64,000 nucleotides of DNA from JBKQVT01 sp963727245 (GTDB lineage: Bacteria > Planctomycetota > Planctomycetia > Pirellulales > Thermoguttaceae): the NCBI GenBank assembly GCA_963727245.1, contig CAVSFO010000005.1, forward strand, positions 186,001 to 250,000, given 5' to 3'. A program made the translations under genes and the position numbers. The notes beneath the pieces were generated by a model. The model did no database searches, was not told the DNA's origin, and worked only from the letters and a program-made list of their open reading frames with translations. This document shows positions 27,123 to 35,339 of the stretch, in pieces; position 1 is the first letter of the stretch, and each line of letters begins with the position of its first letter.

Positions 27123-28625
27123 TCAAGCGGCGGTCCGTTTGCGATCGGGAAGGTTGCGGATCTTTTCGATCAGGGCGCTGGTCGAGTAGTCCGGCTTCAT
27201 CGGCACGGCGACGACCCGCCCGCCGTAGCGGGCCACGATCTGGTAGCCGACCACCTCTTCGAGACTGTACTGGGCGGCCTTGACCAGCACGTCGGGCGCC
27301 AGCCGCTCGACCAGTCCCGCCACGCTGGCGTCGTCGAAAGTGACCACGTAATCGACGCAGGCCAGGGCGGCCAGCATCTCGGCGCGGCCTCGCTGGTCGA
27401 CCAGCGGGTGGCCGGCGCCTTTGAGTTCGCGGACGCTGCGGTCGCTGTTCAGGCCGACCACCAGGCAGTCGCCCTGTTTGCGGGCCTCTTGCAGCGAAGC
27501 GACGTGGCCGGGATGCAGCAGATCGAAGCAGCCGTTGGTCATGACGATGCGCTGCCCCGCCTGGCGAAGCCGCCGCAGGTTGCCCTCCATTTGCTCGACC
27601 GAGACGATTTTGTGCTCGGCGGCGGCGGCCGGCATGCTGTGGGCCAACTCGGTAAGGATCTCCTGGCGCGACAGCGGCACCACGCCCAGCCGCTCGACCT
27701 CCAGGCCGCCGGCGGTGTTGGCGATCTCGATGGCCGTGGGATAGTCGGCCCCGGCAGCGATCATGTACCCCAGCGCGGCCAGGACCATGTCGCCGGCGCC
27801 GGTGATGTCGCAAACTTGCCGCGGCCGGGCGGGAAACAGGCGGGCCCCGCCCGAGCCCTCGGCCCAGGCCATGCCGTCGCGGTCCAGCGTCACCAGCGCC
27901 GACTCGATGCCGAAGTCGAGCAAGCGACGGGCCGCCTCCACGCCTTCCTGCGGCGTGCCGATCCTCATGCCGACGGCCAGGCCCGCCTCCGTCCGATTCG
28001 GCGTGATGCAGGCGCAGCCGGCATAGCGGCGATAGTCGGCATCCCGGACCGGATCGGCGATCACGGGCACGCCGGCCGCGCGGGCCAGCTTGACCAGCCG
28101 TGGGATCATGTCGCCCTTGCACACGCCCTTGTTGTAGTCGCTGATGAGCACCAGGTCGATCTCGTCCATGCAGCGGGCCATGGCGGAGAGCAATTGGTCG
28201 AGCGTGGCGGCGGGGATGGGACCGTCGGCCTCGCGATCAACGCGCATCATCTGGTGCGGATAGCGCTGCTGCGCCCGCCCCAGCAGCCGCTCCTTGACCG
28301 TGGTGCAGCGATCGGAAAGGGCGACCACCTGGCGGTCGTTGACTTCCAGCTTGTCCAAGAGTTCGCGGATGATGCGGCCTTCCGCATCGTCGCCGACCAC
28401 CGCGGCCAGGATGGTCTGGGCGCCCAGCGAGGAGACCATGGCGGCGACGCTGCCGGCCCCGCCCAGGCGGTGTTCCTGCTTGCCCACCCGCAGCACGGGA
28501 ATGGGCGCTTCGGGACTGATCCGCTCAACGTCGCCCCAAAGATAGCGATCCAGCATGATGTCGCCCACCAGCAGAATGCGTGGGCGCCAATCCCGTTCCA
28601 ACAAGGAAGCGAAAGGAAGTGACAT
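27123..28625 (-). CDS. hldE: Bifunctional heptose-7-phosphate kinase/heptose-1-phosphate adenylyltransferase
   Basis: 500 aa, slightly longer than Escherichia coli HldE. Residues 1-325 form a PfkB-type kinase: LLVGDIMLDRYLWGDVERIS, substrate loop RLGGAGSVAAMVSSLG, and the catalytic DITGAGDMVLAALGY. Residues 345-480 form a nucleotidyltransferase with TNGCFDLLHPGHVASLQEAR. The protein makes D,D-heptose 1,7-bisphosphate and then ADP-heptose. The ATG at 28625 has AAGGAG upstream. With gmhA directly upstream and waaF downstream, the ADP-heptose route is complete except for the phosphatase and epimerase, which are not in this window. Confidence 0.95.
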   Translation of the reverse strand: MSLPFASLLERDWRPRILLVGDIMLDRYLWGDVERISPEAPIPVLRVGKQEHRLGGAGSVAAMVSSLGAQTILAAVVGDDAEGRIIRELLDKLEVNDRQVVALSDRCTTVKERLLGRAQQRYPHQMMRVDREADGPIPAATLDQLLSAMARCMDEIDLVLISDYNKGVCKGDMIPRLVKLARAAGVPVIADPVRDADYRRYAGCACITPNRTEAGLAVGMRIGTPQEGVEAARRLLDFGIESALVTLDRDGMAWAEGSGGARLFPARPRQVCDITGAGDMVLAALGYMIAAGADYPTAIEIANTAGGLEVERLGVVPLSRQEILTELAHSMPAAAAEHKIVSVEQMEGNLRRLRQAGQRIVMTNGCFDLLHPGHVASLQEARKQGDCLVVGLNSDRSVRELKGAGHPLVDQRGRAEMLAALACVDYVVTFDDASVAGLVERLAPDVLVKAAQYSLEEVVGYQIVARYGGRVVAVPMKPDYSTSALIEKIRNLPDRKRTAA

Positions 28626-28721
28626 CCGTGTCTGACTCCTTGGTCGTATTCAGGCGGAGAGGCGGTCCTGCCTGTCCGCTCGGGCAGACGGCAAGGTCCG
28701 CCCCGCTGAAGCGTAGTTCCT

Positions 28722-29342
28722 TTACTGCGAAGCGGCTCCTTGGGCCACATAACGGCCGACACGGTTGATGCGGCCGTAAAGGTCGTCGATGACCCAGTGC
28801 ATCAGGCAGCCGTGAATGGCCTCCACCATGCCCATGTCGTCCAGGGGGACGTGGATGCCGGCCTTCTGCAGGCGCTTGAGCTTGCCGCCGCCGAAGCCGG
28901 TCATGCCGAAGGTCGTCAGCCCGTGCCGGTTCGCCCACTCGACCGCTGTCAGCACGTTGGGGCTATTGCCCGAACCGCTGATGGCGATGGCCAGGTCGCC
29001 GGACTGACCGAAATTCATCAATTGTTGGAGGAAGGTCTGGTCGTAGCCGCAATCGTTGCCCAAGGCCGTCAGCCAGCCAACGTTGTCGGCCAGGCTCATG
29101 ACCTTCAGGCGACGTTTGTTCTCGTCCTTGAGGTCGGCGAAACAGCCCTTGCCCAGGTCTTCGCAGAGGTGCGTTGCGGAGCAGGCGGAGCCGCCGTTGC
29201 CGAAGATGAAGACGAAGTGGCCCGTCTCCCAAGCCTGGTAAATCAGGTCGGAAAGCTGGCGGACTTCCGCCGCATCGACGCGCTGGAGTTCGAGATGAAG
29301 CCGATCCAAATACTTTTCGATGTCAATCGAGTTGCCTAACAC
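28722..29342 (-). CDS. gmhA: Phosphoheptose isomerase (SIS domain)
   Basis: 206 aa. SIS fold with FVFIFGNGGSACSATHLCED, ISGSGNSPNVLTAVEWANRH and FGMTGFGGGKLKRLQKAGI. It converts sedoheptulose 7-phosphate to D-glycero-D-manno-heptose 7-phosphate, the first step of ADP-heptose synthesis. The start codon is GTG (29342), and no strong ribosome site is visible. It is separated from hldE by 96 bases, and transcription is probably shared. Upstream, toward lpxK, there are 339 bases of repeats. Confidence 0.92.
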   Translation of the reverse strand: MLGNSIDIEKYLDRLHLELQRVDAAEVRQLSDLIYQAWETGHFVFIFGNGGSACSATHLCEDLGKGCFADLKDENKRRLKVMSLADNVGWLTALGNDCGYDQTFLQQLMNFGQSGDLAIAISGSGNSPNVLTAVEWANRHGLTTFGMTGFGGGKLKRLQKAGIHVPLDDMGMVEAIHGCLMHWVIDDLYGRINRVGRYVAQGAASQ

Positions 29343-29681
29343 GTGCTGTTAACCCCGTGAGAATCCAAGGATGTCGTGGCTACGCCTGTCCGGCGTGCGA
29401 GCCGGTCGGTTCCATTATAGGGCAAATAGGGGGAGTAGCGAAAGCGATGCCCCCGACGCAAAAACGCTCCCCCGCCCTGAGAGAACGTCCAGTCGCCAGA
29501 GAATACCCTTGGCAGCCGGCGGGGCCAATAGCAGTTCATGTTTTCGGCGATGTCCGCTATCCGCCGCTGGGGGAGCGAAATACGCGATTCCAGGTGGGAT
29601 TTTGCGGATTTCTCCCCCTCTCCCTTTGGGAGAGGGGCCAGGGGTGAGGGCGCGGGAGAAACGGAAGAACAAGCCCTCACC
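29343..29681. repeat. Repeat-filled gap with GGGAGAGG hairpins
   Basis: Two hairpin blocks lie near 29617-29636 (CCCTCTCCCTTTGGGAGAGG) and 29690-29708 (CCTCTCCCGGAGGGAGAGG), in opposite orientation and related to those at 3100-3210. The second hairpin supplies the last codons of lpxK. No gene is supported. Confidence 0.65.
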
Positions 29682-30791
29682 CTAACCCTCTCCCGGAGGG
29701 AGAGGGGACACGGATTTCGTTACCAGGGCGTCCAAGCGTGCTTCCAGAATCTCCCGCCCGGCGAGAATTTCCAAATCGATGGCAACGGCCCGCAGCGGCA
29801 AGTCGCCAAGCCGATCGACATGCAGCTTGACCAGGTCCTTTTGGGTGCAGAGCACGGCCATTGCCCCAATTTCGCCGGCCCAGCGGGCCAACGCCGCCAG
29901 GTCGCGGGGCGTATAGGCATGATGGTCGGGAAACTCGCGAAACCCAGCCACCCGATAGCCGCAACTCGCCAAGGTATGGCGAAAGCCGGCCGGGTTGCCA
30001 ATGCCGCAAAACGCGGCCACCGGCCGGGCACGGAACGACTCGATCGGCTCCGTCGCCCCGGTCGAGGAGAGCAACGCCCGGGGCTGCGGCATCATTTCCA
30101 GCCAGGCCGCCTGCGAGGCAATTTGGGCAATTTGCCGGCGCAGCTCCTCGCGACGGCGGGGTTCCAGGCAGTCTGCTCGCGCCAGGGCGATCAGATCGGC
30201 CCGCCGCAGCCCTTCCACCGGCTCGCGGAGCAGGCCCCGGGGAAGGAGGTGGCCGAAGCCCAGGGGCTCCAGGGCGTCCAACAGGACGATGTCCAGGTCG
30301 CGGTCGATGCGGCGGTGCTGGAAGGCATCGTCGAGGATGATCGCCCGGCATTGGAACTGGCAAATCGCTTGCCGGGCCGCCGCCACGCGATCGGGATTCT
30401 GCAAGTGGGGGACATCGGGCAGCCTGGCGGCCAGTTCCCGGGCCTCGTCGTTCTCAGCCTGATCGCCGTGATTGCCGCCCGGGCCGCTACGTGGGGCCCG
30501 GTATCCCCGGCTGACGACGGCCACGGGGACGGCCCGGTCGCGGAACCACTGGGCGAGCCAGAAGACCAGGGGCGTCTTGCCGGTGCCGCCGGTGGTGAGG
30601 TTGCCCACGCTGATTACCGGCACGTCGAGGCGACGGACCGTTGCGGCGCCGCTATCATAGCGGTGATTGCGCCATCGCACGGCCCAGGCGTAGGGCGTCT
30701 CGGCCAGCCGGAGTCCGCCGCGCAGCATCGCCGCCCCGAGTCCGCGGCGTCGGCCGCTCAATAGGTCGTGAACTTTGGAAGGTTCCCACAC
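29682..30791 (-). CDS. lpxK: Tetraacyldisaccharide 4'-kinase
   Basis: 369 aa, within the LpxK range. P-loop VGNLTTGGTGKTPLVFWLAQ at about residues 62-81, RGYRAPRSGPGG, IILDDAFQHRRIDRDLDIV and TQKDLVKL near the C-terminus. It phosphorylates the lipid A disaccharide at the inner membrane. The start is GTG at 30791. The C-terminus ends SPLPPGEG, encoded by the palindrome family seen at 3.1 kb, so the true end has been shaped by a repeat. Its presence with hldE, gmhA and waaF shows that the host makes heptosylated lipid A. Confidence 0.93.
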   Translation of the reverse strand: MWEPSKVHDLLSGRRRGLGAAMLRGGLRLAETPYAWAVRWRNHRYDSGAATVRRLDVPVISVGNLTTGGTGKTPLVFWLAQWFRDRAVPVAVVSRGYRAPRSGPGGNHGDQAENDEARELAARLPDVPHLQNPDRVAAARQAICQFQCRAIILDDAFQHRRIDRDLDIVLLDALEPLGFGHLLPRGLLREPVEGLRRADLIALARADCLEPRRREELRRQIAQIASQAAWLEMMPQPRALLSSTGATEPIESFRARPVAAFCGIGNPAGFRHTLASCGYRVAGFREFPDHHAYTPRDLAALARWAGEIGAMAVLCTQKDLVKLHVDRLGDLPLRAVAIDLEILAGREILEARLDALVTKSVSPLPPGEG

Positions 30792-30841
30792 GAGACGCGA
30801 GGTTCCGCGGTTTCCAGAAGGGGACAGTCTCGGGGTTGATG

Positions 30842-31825
30842 TCAGCCGTGGACCGCCTCTTGGATAAAATTGATTTCCTCGGGCTGCAACGCAACGGCGC
30901 CGGCGGCGGCGTTCTCCGCCGCCTGGGCCGGATCGCGGGCGCCGCAGAGCACGCAGGTAATGCCCGGCTGCATAAGCGTCCAGGCGATCACCAGTTGGGC
31001 GATGCTCACCTGATGCTCGGCGGCCAAGGGCTGGAGCTTATCGAGCATGGCGTTGACCCGCTCGACGCTCCCCTTCATGAAACGGGGACTGGCCTTGCGC
31101 AAGTCGCCGGGGCCATATTGGCGGTCGGGACGGATCTTGCCGGTCAACAGCCCGTTGGCCAGCGGCGAGTAGGCGAGGATGGCAATGCCGTGCTCGCGGC
31201 AATGCGCGACCGTGCCGTTGGTCTCGATCTGCCGGTCCAACAGGCTGTACTTCTCCTGGTCGGAATCGATCGGGCCGTAGACCGTCATTTCCTCGACCGT
31301 GGCATTGGAGACGCCGATGGCGCGGATCTTGCCATCGTCCTTGAGCTTCAGCAGGGCGGCCATGGTGTCTTCGATGGGCGTGGCCTTGTCCTGCCAATGG
31401 GTTTGCAGGAGGTCGACGTGGTCGGTCCCCAGCCGCGCGAGGCTGCGCTCGACTTCCTCGCGGAGGGAGTGGGGGCGGAGGTTGCGGAAGATTTTTTTCG
31501 TGGCGGGCCGCATGGTGACGCCGTTCTCATCGGCATGGGTGAAGAAGGTCCCTTCTTCGCGGTCCCAGATCAGGCCGCACTTGGTGGCCAGCACGACCTT
31601 GTTTCGCCGCCCGGCGATGGCCCGGCCGACAAGCTCTTCGGAATGGCCGTAGCCGTAGGCGGGGGCGGTGTCGATCAGGGTGATGCCCTGGTCGATGGCG
31701 GCGTGGATGGCGGCCACCGCTTTCTTGTCGTCCTTGCCGCCCCACATCCAGCCGCCGATGGCCCAGGCCCCGAAGGCGACGGCGGAAACCTCGATCCCCG
31801 AATGGCCCAATTCCCTATAGATCAT
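30842..31825 (-). CDS. Aldo/keto reductase
   Basis: 327 aa. TIM-barrel oxidoreductase: the start MIYRELGHSGIEVSAVAFGA, catalytic Asp/Tyr in LIDTAPAYGYGHSEEL, Lys in VVLATKCGLIWD, His in LLQTHWQDKATPIE, and the C-terminal NADPH loop CVLCGARDPAQAAENA. It reduces aldehydes or sugars with NADPH. The ATG at 31825 gives the family N-terminus; longer starts run into a repeat. It is on the same strand as lpxK, 50 bases upstream. A REP-like pair lies directly upstream. Confidence 0.92.
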   Translation of the reverse strand: MIYRELGHSGIEVSAVAFGAWAIGGWMWGGKDDKKAVAAIHAAIDQGITLIDTAPAYGYGHSEELVGRAIAGRRNKVVLATKCGLIWDREEGTFFTHADENGVTMRPATKKIFRNLRPHSLREEVERSLARLGTDHVDLLQTHWQDKATPIEDTMAALLKLKDDGKIRAIGVSNATVEEMTVYGPIDSDQEKYSLLDRQIETNGTVAHCREHGIAILAYSPLANGLLTGKIRPDRQYGPGDLRKASPRFMKGSVERVNAMLDKLQPLAAEHQVSIAQLVIAWTLMQPGITCVLCGARDPAQAAENAAAGAVALQPEEINFIQEAVHG

Positions 31826-31851
31826 GGCTGTTCTCCTGAAGTTTGCACGGC

Positions 31852-31950
31852 CGGGTGGCACTGGCTTTGCCAGTGCCGTGGGCTGCCTGGCGCTCGATCA
31901 TGCCGTGGATGAAATCCGGAAAACACTGGCGGAGCCAGTGACACCCAACC
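31852..31950. repeat. REP-like hairpin pair (CACTGGC..GCCAGTG family)
   Basis: The left hairpin GGGTGGCACTGGCTTTGCC, then AGTGCC, lies at 31854-31876, and the right hairpin AACACTGGCGGAGCCAGTG at about 31921-31940, then ACACCC. The pair and spacer resemble 17320-17402 and 53868-53963. The left arm contains TGGCAC-N5-TTGC (31856-31870), a chance match to the sigma-54 consensus. Confidence 0.75.
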
Positions 31951-32012
31951 GCGGACCCTTCAGGATAGCGGGAAACGGGCCCCGCGCACAGCGGCCCTGG
32001 GCAAGCGGCCGG

Positions 32013-33548
32013 CTATTTCTTTTCCAGCCACTCGATCTTGGAAATCACCGCGTTGGCGCCGTCTTTCAGGTTCTTGGCGCGAACGACGATCCTTCCTCCG
32101 GCGGTCTCTTGCTTCGTCAGCGGCCGCTCGATCCATCGACCCTCTTGGAACTTTTCGATGACGCCCAGCGACTTGCCGGCGACGAAGACCTCCTGCTTGC
32201 GGCCGCCCAGGCAATTGTCGGTATCGGCGAGGAACAGCCGCAGCGTGCCTTCGGCGCCGGCGGGGACGGCCAGTTCGATCTCGGTGATGGCATTCAGCTC
32301 GCGGCCTGAGGAACGGCAATGATAGTTCGGCAGCGCCCAGCGGTCAAAAGCTTCGCCCGCTGCGGAGGCGATCGAGTAGCCCGGCTCGTGGAAGACCAAT
32401 TCTCCCTGCGACCGTCCGCAAAACATGGCCAGTTTCAGGCCGCGCTGCCGGGCCGATTCGGCGGTGGGGAGATCCTCCTTGCCCGGCCAGAAGCGGTCTT
32501 CCGGCGCCGGCACGCGCTCGGCGGCCGGAGGCATCGGCGGCAAGGGCGCGTGCGGCTCGGTCTGATACCAATACGCGGTGCTGGAAAACTGCACGCGGGT
32601 CTGCGGCTTGACGTACTCCTTGTAATACCACGGATCCTCATGCTTGCCGAAACCGATCGTCACGCGCAGCGACTTCTCAAAAGGAATCGGGTCCCGCGTG
32701 AAAAAGCGATACGCGCACGCGCCCTTGAAGAACGGATAGCAGCCGGTCAAGGGAAATGAACTCTGCGTCTGGGGAAAACCCCAACTGAAACCGAACGAGT
32801 CTTCCAACCCCTGGTATTCGACCGACGCCTCCGGTTCGCCGTCGACGTAGAACTTCTCGTTCTCGTCGACCGGAAAGTCCTTGTTGCCGGGGCTGCGCAC
32901 CGTGACGTTCCAGCCGATGAATTTCCCCTTGCCATTCGCCTCCAAGGCCACGTACTCCTCCTTGCCGAGAAGCACGGTCTTCATGCGCCACGAGGCGTGG
33001 AAATAGCCCGACGATTCGGGCATCTTGTCCATCATGCGATACATGACGTAGCTGTACGCGGGCATCTCGTACCAGAGTTGCTTGCCCGGCGACAACGGGC
33101 CGTCGTAGACCACCTCGACGCGGGCCGACTTGCGGAACGGCATCGGGAAGTAGGCGTTCCATCCCTGGCGCTTGTTGACCAGCGCCGTGTTGACTTCGTC
33201 CCGCGTGCCCGCCGCATCGCAGAAGAAATCGACCAGCGGACAGTCCACGCTCGGCGAGGTCTCGCCGTCCCAAAAAATCTTCAGCACGAGGTCCCGGTTG
33301 AGCTTCATGGCCATCGGCAAGGCGAAATGAATCATCGTGATGGTCGCCGGTCCCTTGATATCGGCGATCACGATCCGCTTCAACGTCTCGAAACGCAGAC
33401 CCAATCCGCTCTCGGTCCACAACGCGTGTTGCGCGACCGCACGGCCGGAATGGAGCGTCGGCAAATCGGCAAGATCGCCTTGCGCAAAGACCGTCTGCTG
33501 CATCAGCACACAGATACCGAGGCCACAGAGAACCATGGATCGACTCAT
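32013..33548 (-). CDS. DUF2961 domain secreted protein (full length)
   Basis: About 511 aa from the ATG at 33548 (MSRSMVLCGLGICVLMQQTV), chosen because GGAGG lies 6 bases upstream and the paralogue begins the same way. A signal peptide is followed by a DUF2961 domain: PATITMIHFALPMAMKLNRD, CPLVDFFCDAAGTRDEVNTA, RKSARVEVVYDGP, and SFGFSWGFPQTQSSFPLTGC. The family has a double beta-barrel shape and members act on glycans in several Bacteroidetes, but activity is unknown here. A C-terminal extension, about residues 365-511, is missing from the downstream paralogue. Gene and flank were duplicated in tandem. Confidence 0.85.
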   Translation of the reverse strand: MSRSMVLCGLGICVLMQQTVFAQGDLADLPTLHSGRAVAQHALWTESGLGLRFETLKRIVIADIKGPATITMIHFALPMAMKLNRDLVLKIFWDGETSPSVDCPLVDFFCDAAGTRDEVNTALVNKRQGWNAYFPMPFRKSARVEVVYDGPLSPGKQLWYEMPAYSYVMYRMMDKMPESSGYFHASWRMKTVLLGKEEYVALEANGKGKFIGWNVTVRSPGNKDFPVDENEKFYVDGEPEASVEYQGLEDSFGFSWGFPQTQSSFPLTGCYPFFKGACAYRFFTRDPIPFEKSLRVTIGFGKHEDPWYYKEYVKPQTRVQFSSTAYWYQTEPHAPLPPMPPAAERVPAPEDRFWPGKEDLPTAESARQRGLKLAMFCGRSQGELVFHEPGYSIASAAGEAFDRWALPNYHCRSSGRELNAITEIELAVPAGAEGTLRLFLADTDNCLGGRKQEVFVAGKSLGVIEKFQEGRWIERPLTKQETAGGRIVVRAKNLKDGANAVISKIEWLEKK

Positions 33549-33670
33549 CATGCACCTCCAGGAGCAAGAACAATGGGAACGGTGAAAACGCACGCAGCGA
33601 CTCTCGGGCAGGAAAACTAGGCGGGGAGAACTATGGCAGGCCACGAGCAGCGGAAGCCGCCGCGCTCGGC

Positions 33671-33770
33671 GTCTATTATTGCCCGCCGGCACGCAGCGAT
33701 CAAGCGACCCACCCAGCGAGGGGGCAAGGGCGCATCGGCCGCCGAAAGCGGAAAGCGAACGACGCTCCGG
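33671..33770. other. Duplicated upstream flank of the DUF2961 genes, copy at gene 1
   Basis: The text around TATTATTGCCCGCCGGCACG at 33674 and GAAAGCGAACGACGCTCCGG at 33752 is similar to 35211-35310 in order and spacing. It lies 120-220 bases upstream of the first DUF2961 start and probably contains shared regulatory sequence. No promoter was identified with confidence. Confidence 0.5.
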
Positions 33771-33910
33771 CGGCTAGCCGCGCGGAGCGACCGGAGGACC
33801 TTCAGTACGCCACGAAAGCCTCCGTTGCCTTCGGCACCCCGATAGCGAAGCTATCGGGGCCACCCGCGATCGGCGGCATCCGCGCAAAACGGCCCCGGGC
33901 CGGCGGCCGG

Positions 33911-34987
33911 CTACATTTTCCCCATCCAGCGGCGGTCTTCCGGCGCCGGCCCGCGCTCGGCGGCCGGAGGCAGCGGCGGCTGCGTCGCGTGCGGCTCCGT
34001 CTGATACCAATACACCGTGCTGGAGAACTGCAACCGGCTCTCCGGCTTGCTGAAGTCCTTGAAATAGAAGGGCTGCTCGTGCTTGCCGAAGCCGATGGTC
34101 ACGCGCAGCGACTTCTGGAAGGGAATCGCATCGCCCGTGAAGAAGCGATAGCCGCAGGCCCCTTTGAAGAACGGATAGAAGCCGGTCCAGGGCAAAGAAC
34201 TCCGGCTTTCGGGAAACCCCCAACTGAAGCCGAACGAGTCTTCCAACCCCTGGAACTCGACGGACGGCTCCTGTTGGCCGTCGACGAAGAACTTCTCGTT
34301 TTCATCGACCGGATAACTGTCGTTGCCGGGACTTCGCACCGTGACGTTCCAGCCGATAAATTTCCCCTTGCCCTTGGCCTCCAAGGCGACGTATTCCTTC
34401 TTCCCCAGCAGCACGACCTCCTGACGCCAGTAGGCGTGGAAATAGCCGGCCGTCTCCGGCACGCGATCCAAGGTGCGATACATAACGTAGCTGTAGGCGG
34501 GCATTTCGTGCCAAAGCTGGGGGCCCGGCGCCAGCCGTCCATCGTAGACCAGCTCGACGCGAGCCGACTTGCGAAACGGCATGGGGAAGTAGGCGTTCCA
34601 GCCCCGCCGCTTATTGACCAGCACCGAGTTGATTTCGTCCCGCACGCCCGCCGCATCGCAGAAAAAGTCGACGAAAGGGCAGTCCACGCTCGGCGAAGCC
34701 TCGCCGTCCCAGTAGATCCGCAACAGCAGGTCGCGGTTGAGCTTCATGGCCTCCGGCATGGCGAAATGGATCATCGTGATCTTGGCCGGCCCGGCAAGGT
34801 CGGCCACCACGACGCGCCTGGTCGTACTGAAGCGCAGGCTCGCCTCATTCTCGATCCACAAGGCGTTCTTCGTGCCCGCCTGTCCGGACCAGAGCGTCGG
34901 CAAGCTCTCAAGACCGCTCTGCGCGAACGCCATCGGTTGCAACGCCAACCACACGCCCAGACTCCAGAGAACGAACGATCGACTCAT
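33911..34987 (-). CDS. DUF2961 domain secreted protein, shortened paralogue
   Basis: 358 aa from the ATG at 34987 (MSRSFVLWSLGVWLALQPMA). It is closely similar to the neighbouring gene over the signal peptide and DUF2961 domain: ITMIHFAMPEAMKLNRDLLL, FVDFFCDAAGVRDEI, SFGFSWGFPESRSSLPWTGF. It stops after RRWMGKM, where the neighbour continues for about 150 residues. The 3' flank after both stop codons is again similar (TAGCCGGCCGC then a GGGCCG stretch), so the gap is an internal deletion of the C-terminal part, not a loss of the end of the locus. The surviving domain is complete and may be functional. Confidence 0.8.
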   Translation of the reverse strand: MSRSFVLWSLGVWLALQPMAFAQSGLESLPTLWSGQAGTKNALWIENEASLRFSTTRRVVVADLAGPAKITMIHFAMPEAMKLNRDLLLRIYWDGEASPSVDCPFVDFFCDAAGVRDEINSVLVNKRRGWNAYFPMPFRKSARVELVYDGRLAPGPQLWHEMPAYSYVMYRTLDRVPETAGYFHAYWRQEVVLLGKKEYVALEAKGKGKFIGWNVTVRSPGNDSYPVDENEKFFVDGQQEPSVEFQGLEDSFGFSWGFPESRSSLPWTGFYPFFKGACGYRFFTGDAIPFQKSLRVTIGFGKHEQPFYFKDFSKPESRLQFSSTVYWYQTEPHATQPPLPPAAERGPAPEDRRWMGKM

Positions 34988-35057
34988 CGCACACCTCCGA
35001 TAGCAAGAACAACGGGAATGGCGAAACTCGCGCGGCAACCGCTCACCGCACAACAGC

Positions 35058-35130
35058 AGCCCGAAGCGCAAGCGAGGGACGAACAACGGCAGATCGTAGC
35101 AATGCCGGTCCCTCGCTTGCACGTCGGGCT
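35058..35130. repeat. Palindromic element (AGCCCGAAGCGCAAGCGAGG family)
   Basis: AGCCCGAAGCGCAAGCGAGG (35058) and CCTCGCTTGCACGTCGGGCT (35111-35130) form a large imperfect hairpin. A second copy is at 42626-42707. It lies 71 bases upstream of the shortened DUF2961 gene and splits the flank that is contiguous upstream of the other paralogue. Confidence 0.8.
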
Positions 35131-35210
35131 AGTGTAAACGCGGGCCGTCAACGGTTGCACCCGCGCAGCTACGGGCTTCAGGCGGGAAACGTGCTGGACC
35201 GCCCGATTAT

Positions 35211-35310
35211 TGCCGGCCGGCACGCGGCAGTCAAGCGTGCCACCCAGCAAGGGGGCACACGCCCGTTGACCGCCGCCCGTGGAAAGCGAACAATAGACCG
35301 TCCAGGCGTA
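35211..35310. other. Duplicated upstream flank of the DUF2961 genes, copy at gene 2
   Basis: GATTATTGCCGGCCGGCACG (35208) and GGAAAGCGAACAATAGACCG match 33671-33770. It is about 100 bases further from its gene than in copy 1. The difference is accounted for by the palindromic element 35058-35130 and its immediate surroundings. Confidence 0.5.
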
Positions 35311-35339
35311 ATCCAGGGTGTCCCACCAAGGAAACTTCC

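Noticed and set aside
26799..28622. 607-codon plus-strand frame opposite hldE
   Set aside because: HldE is complete on the minus strand with all active-site motifs.
31856..31870. Sigma-54 promoter in the REP-like hairpin
   Set aside because: It is part of a palindrome repeated at other places and lies upstream of no plus-strand gene; kept only as a low-interest observation.
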